A DNA stretch of 64,000 nucleotides from contig NZ_JACHMX010000001.1 in assembly GCF_014205155.1 (NCBI RefSeq), positions 4,278,001-4,342,000 on the forward strand. Reading direction: 5' to 3'. This DNA is from Amycolatopsis umgeniensis. Its GTDB lineage: Bacteria; Actinomycetota; Actinomycetes; Mycobacteriales; Pseudonocardiaceae. The notes beneath the pieces are model-generated. The model did not search any database and was not told the origin of the DNA. It was given only the letters and a program-made list of their open reading frames with translations. The position numbers were made by a program, and so were the translations under genes. Position 1 is the stretch's first letter. Every line of letters starts with the position of its first letter. Positions 43,633 to 50,916 of this stretch are shown here, piece after piece.

Positions 43633-43781
43633 AACGGATTCCTTGTCACTTTGTTGTCACTTCACGCCCAAGTTCTTCTCTAGCGTTTCGAGCCAACACA
43701 GCAACAGGAGCACGTCACCGACCAGTGGCGGGCGCGGTGAAGCACGCCCGCGTCCGCCACTGCATCACTCCAGGGGGACCC

Positions 43782-44018
43782 GTGATCATCGAATTTCCCA
43801 GCACCAGGACCGCGGCCGCGCCCGTGCGCAAACTCGACGCGCTCGCCATCGAGGCGGCGCTCAACGGCCGACGCACGTACGACGATTTACACCCGCGCGA
43901 GGTGTTTGAGGTCGTCCGGATCGCTCGCCGCCGCGGCGACACCCTCGACCAGGTCGCCGAACTGCTCGACGTGGATTTCTTCACGATCTCCGAAGAGTAC
44001 AAAGCGGCGGGGGCCTGA
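43782..44018 (+). CDS. Small helix-turn-helix-like phage protein (78 aa)
   Basis: A short protein ending in a possible helix-turn-helix, ARRRGDTLDQVAELLDVDFF then TISEEYKAAGA. GTG 43782 follows AGGGGGACC. It comes after a 149-bp gap holding two TTGTCACTT direct repeats near 43642-43663, a candidate new promoter or regulator site. Its stop overlaps the initiator-like gene (TGATG). Function unknown. Confidence 0.6.
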   Translation: MIIEFPSTRTAAAPVRKLDALAIEAALNGRRTYDDLHPREVFEVVRIARRRGDTLDQVAELLDVDFFTISEEYKAAGA

Positions 44019-44896
44019 TGAGCGTTCAAGCCCTGCGTTGGGCCGCCGAGCAACGGGTCGGCGGCCCCATGCCCAAACTCGTGCTCTACGCCCTGGCCGA
44101 GCACGCCAACCGCGACGGCTACGCCACAACGTCACTTACAACGCTCGAGCGTGAAACCGAAGCGTCGCGCCGAACCGTGCAACGCGGGCTCGACACGCTC
44201 GTCGAGCGACAGCTCATCGGCCGTACCCGACGCCAGCGAGGTACCGGCGCCGACACGTCCAGCGAGTACCGCCTCATGCTCAATCGACCCGGCGACGGTG
44301 CCACACCGACGCCCCAGCGGGAGGGACACACCGACACCCCCGGGAGTCAGAACGACATTCCCCCCGTGTCAGAGCAACACCCCGGGAGTGTCGGACGGAC
44401 ACCCCACGCGGGTGTCACAGCGACACCCCAAGGTGAACCGGAACTACTGAACCGAACTACGGAACCAGGCCGTCACGCGCGCCCCCGCACGCGAGGCGCC
44501 ACCACCGCGGCAGAACTTTCGGCAACCGCATCTCGGCCCGACGCCTACCGACTGGTGACGTCCTGGCGCGACCAGACCGGCGCCGCCTACCGGCCGGCGA
44601 CGATTCGCGCGCTCGCCAAGCAGGCCGACGGCATCTTGCGCGACGGTGGCGCACTGGCCCCGCTGCGAGCCGCGCTCGACGAATGGGACCGCCGCCCTGA
44701 CGCTCGGCCCGGTCTGCTGCCGCACCTGTACGACGACGCGGTCAAGGCCGCCCGACGCATCGAGCAGCCGGCCGCGCATCCCCCGGTGCGCAGTGCTCGA
44801 GGCGAGAAAGTCCGCGGGTGGCTCGCGCTCGCCGCCGAGCCCGCGCCCGTCGAAGCCGAACCCGTCGAGCAGCTCGCCGAAGGGATGCGCGCATGA
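44018..44896 (+). CDS. Helix-turn-helix replication-initiator-like protein (292 aa)
   Basis: The N-terminal winged helix (MPKLVLYALAEHANRDGYAT, then SLTTLERETEASRRTVQRGL, GRTRRQR) is that of phage initiators and DnaD/O-like proteins. A Pro/Thr/Gly-rich middle section (residues about 95-150) is encoded by a cluster of GACACCCC repeats. The C-terminal domain (SWRDQTGAAYRPATIRALAK, LLPHLYDDAVKAARRI) may contact helicase or loader. As with lambda O, the repeats inside the gene are the likely replication origin. It is followed with a 4-nt overlap by a probable loader/zinc-finger gene. Confidence 0.7.
   Translation: MSVQALRWAAEQRVGGPMPKLVLYALAEHANRDGYATTSLTTLERETEASRRTVQRGLDTLVERQLIGRTRRQRGTGADTSSEYRLMLNRPGDGATPTPQREGHTDTPGSQNDIPPVSEQHPGSVGRTPHAGVTATPQGEPELLNRTTEPGRHARPRTRGATTAAELSATASRPDAYRLVTSWRDQTGAAYRPATIRALAKQADGILRDGGALAPLRAALDEWDRRPDARPGLLPHLYDDAVKAARRIEQPAAHPPVRSARGEKVRGWLALAAEPAPVEAEPVEQLAEGMRA
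44319..44435. other. Candidate phage replication origin (iterons inside the initiator gene)
   Basis: Repeats with a GACACCCC-type core occur at 44333, 44398 and 44422, with related CAACACCCCGGGAGTGTC at 44375-44392 and GTGTC at 44366-44370. One forms a palindrome, GACACCC-N5-GGGTGTC (44398-44416). The repeats disrupt ordinary codon use and code for a low-complexity Pro/Thr linker, which suggests selection on the DNA. Confidence 0.5.
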
Positions 44897-45408
44897 ACCG
44901 AGCAGAAGTCGCGACCCTGCTCGGCGCTGCCGCGGCCGTCGACCCGAAGGTGCCGCAACCCGATCCGGACGTGCTCACGATGTGGGCCGGCATCCTTGAC
45001 GACGTCCCGGCCGACGTCGCCGGCGCCGCCGTCCGCGCGCACTACCGGCACAACAGCGAGACCGTCATGCCGGCCGACATCGTCGAGTACTGGCGAACGA
45101 TCCGTCGCGACGCCGCCGAGCGTGAGCACAACGCGCAGTTGCGAACCCGCGCCATCGAGCGCCCGCCGAACCTGCGCGCCATCCGTGACGGTGTCGCCCA
45201 AGTTACCGCGGCGCTCGCCATCACCCGCGGAGTCGATCCCGAGTACGCCGAGGCCGAAGTCGAGGCCCGTCGCACCTACCTCGCCGTGGCGTGCACCTGG
45301 TGCAAGGCCCGACCAGGCGCACCGTGCACCGGTCCCGGTGGCAACCCGCTCACCAAGCAGCCCGCGCACGATGCCCGACTCGCCGACGCGCTCGCGTCCA
45401 CACGCTGA
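44893..45408 (+). CDS. Phage replication-associated zinc-finger protein (171 aa)
   Basis: The N-terminal part (LGAAAAVDPKVPQPDPDVLT, MWAGILDDVP, VRAHYRHNSETVMPADIVEY) resembles replicative helicase loader/inhibitor-type phage proteins. The C-terminus carries the actinophage zinc-finger motif CTWCKARPGAPCTGPGG followed by HDAR. It overlaps the initiator gene by 4 nt, which supports a replication role. The loader part is family-level inference. Confidence 0.7.
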   Translation: MNRAEVATLLGAAAAVDPKVPQPDPDVLTMWAGILDDVPADVAGAAVRAHYRHNSETVMPADIVEYWRTIRRDAAEREHNAQLRTRAIERPPNLRAIRDGVAQVTAALAITRGVDPEYAEAEVEARRTYLAVACTWCKARPGAPCTGPGGNPLTKQPAHDARLADALASTR

Positions 45409-45424
45409 ACACCAGGGGGAAACG

Positions 45425-45754
45425 ATGAACAACCACGACGAGACCACCGCTGCGACCGGTCGCCGGCGCCTCCGCGCGCACGCGCGCGTCGACGCCAGCT
45501 CGGCGGACACTTCCGGTGCGGGTTACCCCGGACCCGCGCCGGTCGACTCGTCGGCGCGCGAGCAGTTCGCCGCGTTGCTGCGCCGGGCCGGCGAGTACGC
45601 ACCGGCCGTCGTCGAGGGCGACCTCGGCTGCCGGCTCGGCATCGCGCTCGAGGGGCTTGCCCGGCAACCGGGTACGGGGTTGCTGCCCTACCGGCTTCGT
45701 CGGCTCGCCGAGGCCGTGCTCGCCGCGCCGCTAATCGACAAGGCGCCGCAGTGA
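45425..45754 (+). CDS. Phage protein of unknown function (109 aa)
   Basis: Not recognised. The first 50 residues are disordered and rich in Ala, Ser and Gly. The rest is helical (REQFAALLRRAGEYAPAVVE, LGIALEGLARQPG, YRLRRLAEAVLAAPL). The ATG at 45425 follows GGGGGAAACG and the end overlaps the WhiB gene by 4 nt. Confidence 0.55.
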   Translation: MNNHDETTAATGRRRLRAHARVDASSADTSGAGYPGPAPVDSSAREQFAALLRRAGEYAPAVVEGDLGCRLGIALEGLARQPGTGLLPYRLRRLAEAVLAAPLIDKAPQ

Positions 45755-46260
45755 CGCGCCGGCCGTCGTGGCGGGAGCGCGCAGCGTGCCGCGGGCGCCT
45801 CGACCTCGATTTCATCGACCCGGCCGACGAGCAAGTCGACCAGTGCCGCGCCGTCTGCGCCGAGTGCCCGGTGCGCGAGCTGTGCCTCGCCGACGCACTC
45901 GCTTCGGGGGAAGCGTGGGGGATCTGGGGAGGGCTCGACGCCGACGAGCGGGCCGCGGTCGCTGAGCAGGACGGACACCCCGCGCCGACGGTTCGGCCGG
46001 CGCACGGCACGAACGCCCGGTACGCGAAACACCGGTGCCGCTGCTCGGCGTGCACCGCGGCGCACGCCGAGTACGAACGCGAGCGCCGTGCCCGGCTCCG
46101 GGCTCGTCGGCGCGGCACGGTGCCGCGCGCTTACGTGCTCGCCGAGCCGGTCCGGTGCGGCCGCACGTGGGCCGGCGCCGGTCAGTACGTGCTAACGCTG
46201 CCCGGTCTCCCGATCCCGGCCGAGGCCGAACTCGACGAGCCGGTCGGCGCGGCCGCATGA
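45751..46260 (+). CDS. Phage WhiB-like iron-sulfur regulator with extra C-terminal Cys motif (169 aa)
   Basis: WhiB proteins are actinobacterial [4Fe-4S] transcription factors that bind the principal sigma factor. The four cysteines are in AACRG, then CRAVCAECPVRELC, and the WGIWGG turn is complete. After the usual domain (about 85 residues) the protein has a second segment, HGTNARYAKHRCRCSACTAA, followed by a very basic helix (RERRARLRARRRG) and a 40-residue tail. This second motif is common alone in phage proteins and looks metal-binding. Actinophage WhiB proteins can repress host whiB genes; the fusion suggests an added DNA-contact domain. GTG 45751 overlaps the previous stop. Confidence 0.82.
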   Translation: MTRRPSWRERAACRGRLDLDFIDPADEQVDQCRAVCAECPVRELCLADALASGEAWGIWGGLDADERAAVAEQDGHPAPTVRPAHGTNARYAKHRCRCSACTAAHAEYERERRARLRARRRGTVPRAYVLAEPVRCGRTWAGAGQYVLTLPGLPIPAEAELDEPVGAAA

Positions 46261-46583
46261 ACGGCACCGGTCGTAGGCTGTCCCGACTCGACACGAAGGA
46301 AGGTTCGTTGAGCGCACGCGTATTCGCCCGAAGCACGCTCATTGCCGGTGACCCGGTGAACTGTCGCCACGAACACCCGCACAAGCCCGACCGCGTGTGC
46401 CTGCTGGCCAAGGCGCACGGGGGTCTCGGCGCCGCTGCACCGCACCGCTCGGTCGAGGGCGACGAGTGGTTCGACGCCGTGTGCCGCGAATGCCGCGGCG
46501 CCGGCTCGGTCGACGGCGTCGAGTGCGCACCTTGCGCCGCCGGCGGATGGGTGCTCGTCGACCAGGCAGCCGGCGCCGCATAG
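46257..46583 (+). CDS. Phage zinc-knuckle protein (108 aa)
   Basis: A cysteine-rich small protein: CRHEHPHKPDRVC in the middle and CRECRGAGSVDGVECAPC near the end, the latter resembling half of a DnaJ-type zinc finger. The ATG at 46257 overlaps the WhiB stop. An internal TTG at 46308 preceded by GGAAGG could be the true start, giving about 91 residues. Function unknown. Confidence 0.6.
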   Translation: MNGTGRRLSRLDTKEGSLSARVFARSTLIAGDPVNCRHEHPHKPDRVCLLAKAHGGLGAAAPHRSVEGDEWFDAVCRECRGAGSVDGVECAPCAAGGWVLVDQAAGAA

Positions 46584-46628
46584 CCGTCGAGCCCGGTCGG
46601 TGACACGGCCGGCTCGAAGCTCGAGTGC

Positions 46629-47468
46629 ATGATCGACACGTGCGCCGCTCCGTTCTGCGCCAACGCGACCACCGGTGGCACGGTGTGCCCGTCGTGTCTC
46701 GGCCGGCTTCGGTCCGACCTGGTCGACGTCGCCGAGCTGGTCGACTACCTCGAGGACACGGTCGCCCGGCTCTCGAATACCGGGCCGCCGCGGGTCGGCT
46801 CTCGACCGGCCGAGACTGGGCTGCCGTTCAACGTCGGCGCCGCCGAGGTCCGCGACGTCATGCACAACGTGCTCTCGACGTGGGTGCGGGACTTGTGGGA
46901 GACGCACGGCTTACGCCAGCAAGTACCGACAGGCGAGACCGCGCCGGACGGCTCGCCGCTTACCGTCGCCGAGCTGGACCCGCTCGACCTTGACGACACC
47001 GTGCCCGAGATGGCCGCGTGGCTGCGCCGACACCCGTCGTGGGTCGAGTACCACCCGGCCGGCGGCGACCTGGTCGACGAGATCGGCGACGCCGTCGAGC
47101 AAGTCCGCCGGGCCGTCGACCTCCCGCCGGCGCGCGTGTACTGCGGGCCGTGCCCGGACTGCTCGGCCGCCCTCTACGCCCGACCCGAGCGGGCCGTCGT
47201 CGCCTGCCGCGAGTGCGGGATGCGCCATGACGTCGAGGCCCGGCGCGAGAAGTTGCTCGACGCCGCCCGGGACGTCAAGGCGACCGCGGCGGAGATCGCC
47301 CGCGCGTTGCCGAAACTGCTCGGCCGCGAACTGTCGGCGAACACACTGCGCACGTGGGCGCGCGCCGGCAAGCTCGACAAGCGCGAGCCCGACGAACACG
47401 GTCGGCCACGGTTTCGCGTCGGCGACGTCATCGACCTAGCCATCACTACTCCAACGCGAAGTCGGTAG
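46629..47468 (+). CDS. Phage zinc-ribbon and MerR-like DNA-binding protein (279 aa)
   Basis: Three parts are visible. An N-terminal zinc ribbon (CAAPFCANATTGGTVCPSC) comes first. A helical middle region with two further CxxC pairs (CGPCPDC, then CRECGMRHDV) follows. The C-terminal DNA-binding helix-turn-helix is of the MerR/excisionase type (TAAEIARALPKLLGRELSAN, TLRTWARAGKLDKREPDEHG, RPRFRVGDVIDL). This architecture is common in actinophages just before the terminase genes; a late regulator role is inference. The ATG at 46629 is the first good start after the previous gene. Confidence 0.72.
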   Translation: MIDTCAAPFCANATTGGTVCPSCLGRLRSDLVDVAELVDYLEDTVARLSNTGPPRVGSRPAETGLPFNVGAAEVRDVMHNVLSTWVRDLWETHGLRQQVPTGETAPDGSPLTVAELDPLDLDDTVPEMAAWLRRHPSWVEYHPAGGDLVDEIGDAVEQVRRAVDLPPARVYCGPCPDCSAALYARPERAVVACRECGMRHDVEARREKLLDAARDVKATAAEIARALPKLLGRELSANTLRTWARAGKLDKREPDEHGRPRFRVGDVIDLAITTPTRSR

Positions 47469-47495
47469 GTCAGGGCCAAGCTACGCTCACTGACC

Positions 47496-48218
47496 ATGAC
47501 CGTCAGAGCGTGGCTAAGTGGACGACCATTCGATCTTGAGATTGTCGCTCACCACTTCGGCGACGGAGACCCAGCCGTAATCTCTGACGAGAAGGACATT
47601 TACTACCTCACCTCGGGACATCTCGACGGCCTATTTGACATGGGGTCCCAGTTATTCGAGGCCGCCAAGAGTGAACTGAATTTAATCAATGGCATTACAA
47701 GGTTACTTGCCAGCGAATTTCAACCCGTTGATCTAACGGGCCGATTTGAGCACGACGGAAAACAACATGCGATCGTATTTGCACAAGCCGCGCTAGGCTC
47801 CCTTGGAGGCTTGACCGCCACAGCCGTCGCCACCGGTGCCAACACCGGAACGCCCAGGCCATCACCGGCTTCCAGCCTGCTCGCGGCAGCACGCAAGCAC
47901 CCTGACGCAACCGAAGTGCTAGCCCTTCTCTCGGAAAGAACCGTCACCCTCAACTGGTTTAGACTATATAAGGTCTTTGAGATAATTCGAGAGAATGTCG
48001 GCGGCAAGAATAAGCTGGTCGAGAAAAATTGGAAATCAAGGCAGGAAATTAGCGCTTTCACTGTTTCAGCCAACTCGCCGCATGTGAGCGGCGGCGCGGC
48101 TCGACATGCCCGAATGCCGCCAGGTTCCCCGCAGCAAACCATGACCATTCACGAAGGGCGGGCCATGATCGCTGACCTTCTAGTGTCTTGGTTGAAGTGG
48201 TTGGCTGCCTCGGAGTAG
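47496..48218 (+). CDS. AT-richer phage cargo gene (moron), 240 aa, unknown function
   Basis: Not recognised with confidence. Codon use is clearly AT-richer than in both neighbours (for example around 47640-47760 and 47950-48060), a sign of separate origin. The N-terminal half is strand-rich (YYLTSGHLDGLFDMGSQLFE), followed by a Pro/Thr-rich linker. The C-terminal half is helical (LYKVFEIIRENVGGKNKLVE) and ends HVSGGAARHAR, then MTIHEGRAMIADLLVSWLKW. The layout of a long helical C-terminal domain with an Arg-His pair recalls HEPN-like domains, but the match is weak. It stands alone between regulators and terminase with its own flanks and could be a lysogeny-expressed defence or exclusion gene. 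Confidence 0.7.
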   Translation: MTVRAWLSGRPFDLEIVAHHFGDGDPAVISDEKDIYYLTSGHLDGLFDMGSQLFEAAKSELNLINGITRLLASEFQPVDLTGRFEHDGKQHAIVFAQAALGSLGGLTATAVATGANTGTPRPSPASSLLAAARKHPDATEVLALLSERTVTLNWFRLYKVFEIIRENVGGKNKLVEKNWKSRQEISAFTVSANSPHVSGGAARHARMPPGSPQQTMTIHEGRAMIADLLVSWLKWLAASE

Positions 48219-48327
48219 CCCGACTCACAACCTCGGCACTCGTCAACATCGTGTAACCCACGAACCGGCCGGTTGTGCTTAAACTGGCGATTAGCAGCGG
48301 GTGAGCTGTACCCGCACCACGATCCGA

Positions 48328-48363
48328 CAGCCCCGGACTATCCTCCCCCTCGGTTCGGGGCTG
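48328..48363. terminator. Hairpin before the terminase genes
   Basis: Arms CAGCCCCG (48328-48335) and CGGGGCTG (48356-48363) with a 20-nt loop, between the cargo gene (stop 48218) and the terminase small subunit. It could end the cargo transcript. Confidence 0.5.
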
Positions 48364-48382
48364 TCTGCTGCCCGGGGGCGAG

Positions 48383-48883
48383 GTGATCACCTTGCCGCGC
48401 AATCTGATCACCGACGCCGACCGGGAGCGCGTGCGCGAGCTGCACGCCGAAGGCAAGACCCGCAACGACATCGCCCGGGAGATCAACCGCTCGCCGTCCA
48501 CGGTGACCGGCATTGCCCGCGCGCTCGGTCTGTCCTTCGACCGCTCGGCCACTGCCGCCGCCACGCACGCACGCCAGGTCGACAACCGCGCCCGCCGCAC
48601 GGACATCGTCGGCCGGCTCTACGGGCGCGCCGAGCGCATCCTCGGCCGCCTCGAGGCCGACCGATACATGTTCACCGCGAGCACGATCAACGGTATTGAG
48701 TCCAAGGTGCTCGACCACGTGCCGGCGCCGGACGAGAAGGCACTCGCGAGCGCGATGTCGACTCACCTCGGCGCCGCAGCCAAGCTCGAGCAGGTCGACG
48801 CCGACACCGGCGCCGAAAGCGCAAAATCGATGCTCGGAGGGCTCGCCATCGCGCTAGGTATTCAGGTTGCTATGGGCCGCTGA
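48383..48883 (+). CDS. Terminase small subunit (166 aa)
   Basis: Recognises phage DNA for packaging. The N-terminal helix-turn-helix VRELHAEGKTRNDIAREINR followed by SPSTVTGIARALG is typical, with a helical central and C-terminal part (ILGRLEADRYMFTASTINGI). It lies upstream of the large subunit, separated from it by a reverse-strand cargo gene. GTG 48383 is used; a TTG at 48392 preceded by GAGGTGATC is an equally plausible start three codons later. Confidence 0.8.
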   Translation: MITLPRNLITDADRERVRELHAEGKTRNDIAREINRSPSTVTGIARALGLSFDRSATAAATHARQVDNRARRTDIVGRLYGRAERILGRLEADRYMFTASTINGIESKVLDHVPAPDEKALASAMSTHLGAAAKLEQVDADTGAESAKSMLGGLAIALGIQVAMGR

Positions 48884-49382
48884 ATCGCCCGAGTACCCGC
48901 CTGCGTGAAAATCTTGACGGTTTAGGCAACCAATGATCACCCACTCTAACCGCAGGGCCATATTCAAGGCTAGTACCATCCTCGCTAAGTAACGGCCGGA
49001 AATTCACCCCAACTTCATCGAGATTAATTACAAATCTTTCCCCAGGATCAAGCTTAATAGGCGCGATTGAATTTAATCTACGCGGTGAAAGATAATGAAG
49101 CTCGCCACCTCTGCGCAGACGAGCGAAACCAATCCCACTGATCGTTACCGCTAGGCGTCCATTGTTTGCGATCGTCATCAAGTTGGCATATTCCTTGTCG
49201 CCATTTTCATCAATGCGTATAACTCCAATACCGATCGAGGTAACTACTCTCGAGCCTGATCGCCCAAAAGCTACCATCTGCCAAACGAGCGACAGACCTG
49301 CCACAACTAATGCTAGCCATGCAACAACCGCAGTCATAGCCACAGGATACGGAATAACTTTCGAGCTCACGACCCGAGGCAC
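48870..49382 (-). CDS. Reverse-strand membrane-anchored cargo protein (170 aa)
   Basis: Not recognised. One helix near residues 14-38 (MTAVVAWLALVVAGLSLVWQ) anchors a soluble domain of about 130 residues with short strands (LMTIANNGRLAVTISGIGFA, GERFVINLDEVG). The gene is AT-richer than its surroundings. It lies inside the terminase operon on the opposite strand: its end overlaps the small-subunit gene by 14 nt and its GTG start is only 10 bp from the large-subunit ATG. That position fits a gene expressed from the prophage, possibly a superinfection-exclusion protein at the membrane; this is inference from topology. Confidence 0.68.
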   Translation of the reverse strand: MPRVVSSKVIPYPVAMTAVVAWLALVVAGLSLVWQMVAFGRSGSRVVTSIGIGVIRIDENGDKEYANLMTIANNGRLAVTISGIGFARLRRGGELHYLSPRRLNSIAPIKLDPGERFVINLDEVGVNFRPLLSEDGTSLEYGPAVRVGDHWLPKPSRFSRRRVLGRFSGP

Positions 49383-49391
49383 GGTGAGTCA

Positions 49392-50645
49392 ATGCCGGTC
49401 AATCTGCCGTTGTCTGCGGTTCAGGTCGAATCGATGCGCGAGTCGCGTGCCCGGGTGAACATCTGGTCGGGCGCCATCCGGTCCGGCAAGACCATCGCGA
49501 GCCTGTTACGCTGGTTGATCTACGTCGCGCACGCGCCCCGCGGTGGACAACTCGTCGTTGTCGGCCGCACTCGCGACTCGGTCGCGCGCAACGTGTTCGC
49601 GCCACTGCAAGACCCGACTCTCTTCGGCGCGGTCGCCGATCACGTCCGCTACACCGCCGGCGCCCCGTCCGGCTGGATTCTCGGCCGGCAAGTGTTCGTG
49701 CTCGGCGCGTCCGACAGCAAGGCCGAGAAGGTCTTGCGGGGGCTCACGTGCGCCGGCGCGTACGTCGACGAGGTGACCGTCGTTGCCCGGGAATTCTTCA
49801 AGCAGTTACTAGGCCGGATGTCGGTTCCAGGCGCGCAACTGTTCGGCACCACTAACCCAGACAACCCTGCGCATTGGCTGAAACACGACTACCTCGACCG
49901 GCTCGCCGAGCTGCCCGACTGGCGCTCGTTCGCGTTCACCCTCGACGACAACCCCTCGTTGTCCGCCGAATACCGGGCGAGCATCCGCCGTGAGTACACC
50001 GGCTTGTGGTTCCGTCGGTTCATCCTCGGCGAGTGGGTCGCCGCTGAGGGCGCCGTGTTCGACATGTGGGAGCCTGGCCGGCACGTCGTGCCGTGGGCCG
50101 AGCTGCCCGACCTGCGGCGCCTGCTCGCCGCCGGCGTCGACTACGGAACCACGAACGCAACCGCGGCCCTGCTGCTCGGCCTCGGCGCCGACGACCGGCT
50201 GTACTTGGTCGACGAGTGGCGCCACGACCCCGCGCACGCGCGGACCCGGCTCACCGACTCCCAGCTCGCCGCCGGACTGCGCGAGTGGCTCGACCTCGAC
50301 CACCACCCGCGCCAGCAGGGCCGGCCAGAGTTCGTCGTCGTCGACCCGGCCGCCGCGTCGTTCCGGGTGCAACTCCAGTCCGACGGCGTGCTCACCCAAG
50401 CCGCCGACAACGACGTCGCCTACGGCATCCGGACCGTGTCGAGCCTGCTCGCCGAGGACCGGTTGCGCGTGGCCGATCGGTGCCGAGGCTTCATCGCCGA
50501 GGTACCCGGCTACTCGTGGGACGACAAAGCGACCGCCGCCGGCGAGGACAAGCCGATCAAGATCGCTGATCACTCGCTCGACGGCGGCCGCTACGCCGTG
50601 ACAACTACTGAGGCGCTCTGGCGGCCTGCTCTCGCCTCCGCTTGA
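49392..50645 (+). CDS. Terminase large subunit (417 aa)
   Basis: The packaging motor and nuclease. Walker A is GAIRSGKT (residues 27-34) and Walker B VDEV in GAYVDEVTVV, with the coupling motif GTTNPDNP. The C-terminal RNase H-like nuclease starts at GVDYGTTNATA, then VVVDPAAASF, and has the later acidic residue near SLDGGRYA. The ATG at 49392 is followed by a complete ORF with no disruption. It resembles PBSX/SPP1-type (terminase_3-like) large subunits. Confidence 0.93.
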   Translation: MPVNLPLSAVQVESMRESRARVNIWSGAIRSGKTIASLLRWLIYVAHAPRGGQLVVVGRTRDSVARNVFAPLQDPTLFGAVADHVRYTAGAPSGWILGRQVFVLGASDSKAEKVLRGLTCAGAYVDEVTVVAREFFKQLLGRMSVPGAQLFGTTNPDNPAHWLKHDYLDRLAELPDWRSFAFTLDDNPSLSAEYRASIRREYTGLWFRRFILGEWVAAEGAVFDMWEPGRHVVPWAELPDLRRLLAAGVDYGTTNATAALLLGLGADDRLYLVDEWRHDPAHARTRLTDSQLAAGLREWLDLDHHPRQQGRPEFVVVDPAAASFRVQLQSDGVLTQAADNDVAYGIRTVSSLLAEDRLRVADRCRGFIAEVPGYSWDDKATAAGEDKPIKIADHSLDGGRYAVTTTEALWRPALASA

Positions 50646-50883
50646 ACACTGGGTACGCCTCCGGTCGGCCCTGTTTGTCTTGTCCGACTGCCCACTCGGC
50701 CAGCGCCCACCCGGCGCGCTCGATGGCCTCGATTTGCTGGGACCAGTCGGCAACCTCGCCGGACATGGCGTGGTGCGTCGCCGGCCAGTTCAGCCGCGCC
50801 GCGAAAATGTAGTGACCAGCCGTGTACGCCTTCTGTGCGTCGGCGCCGGCTTGAGCCGCCTTGGCGTCCTTGATGAATCCCAC
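50605..50883 (-). CDS. Small reverse-strand phage protein (92 aa)
   Basis: Not recognised. A helical, Ala/Gln-rich protein starting GFIKDAKAAQAGADAQKAYT and ending with a basic VFKRRREQAARAPQ. GTG 50883 follows GGAGAAAC at a good distance. Its 3' end overlaps the terminase large subunit by 41 nt tail-to-tail and its start is 34 bp from the portal start. Overlap with an essential gene argues for a long-standing place in this phage, not a recent insertion. Confidence 0.6.
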   Translation of the reverse strand: MGFIKDAKAAQAGADAQKAYTAGHYIFAARLNWPATHHAMSGEVADWSQQIEAIERAGWALAEWAVGQDKQGRPEAYPVFKRRREQAARAPQ

Positions 50884-50916
50884 GTTTCTCCCTGCTCTGG
50901 TGAAAGGGGGTGCGTC

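Noticed and set aside
43512..44018. A longer 168-codon version of the small helix-turn-helix gene
   Set aside because: The extra N-terminus overlaps the previous gene, is Arg/Pro-rich shadow sequence, and a good ribosome site precedes GTG 43782.
47496..48218. Firm call of a HEPN ribonuclease toxin
   Set aside because: Only an Arg-His pair and a helical C-terminal domain support it. The canonical R-x4-6-H motif is not clear, so the gene is left as unknown cargo.
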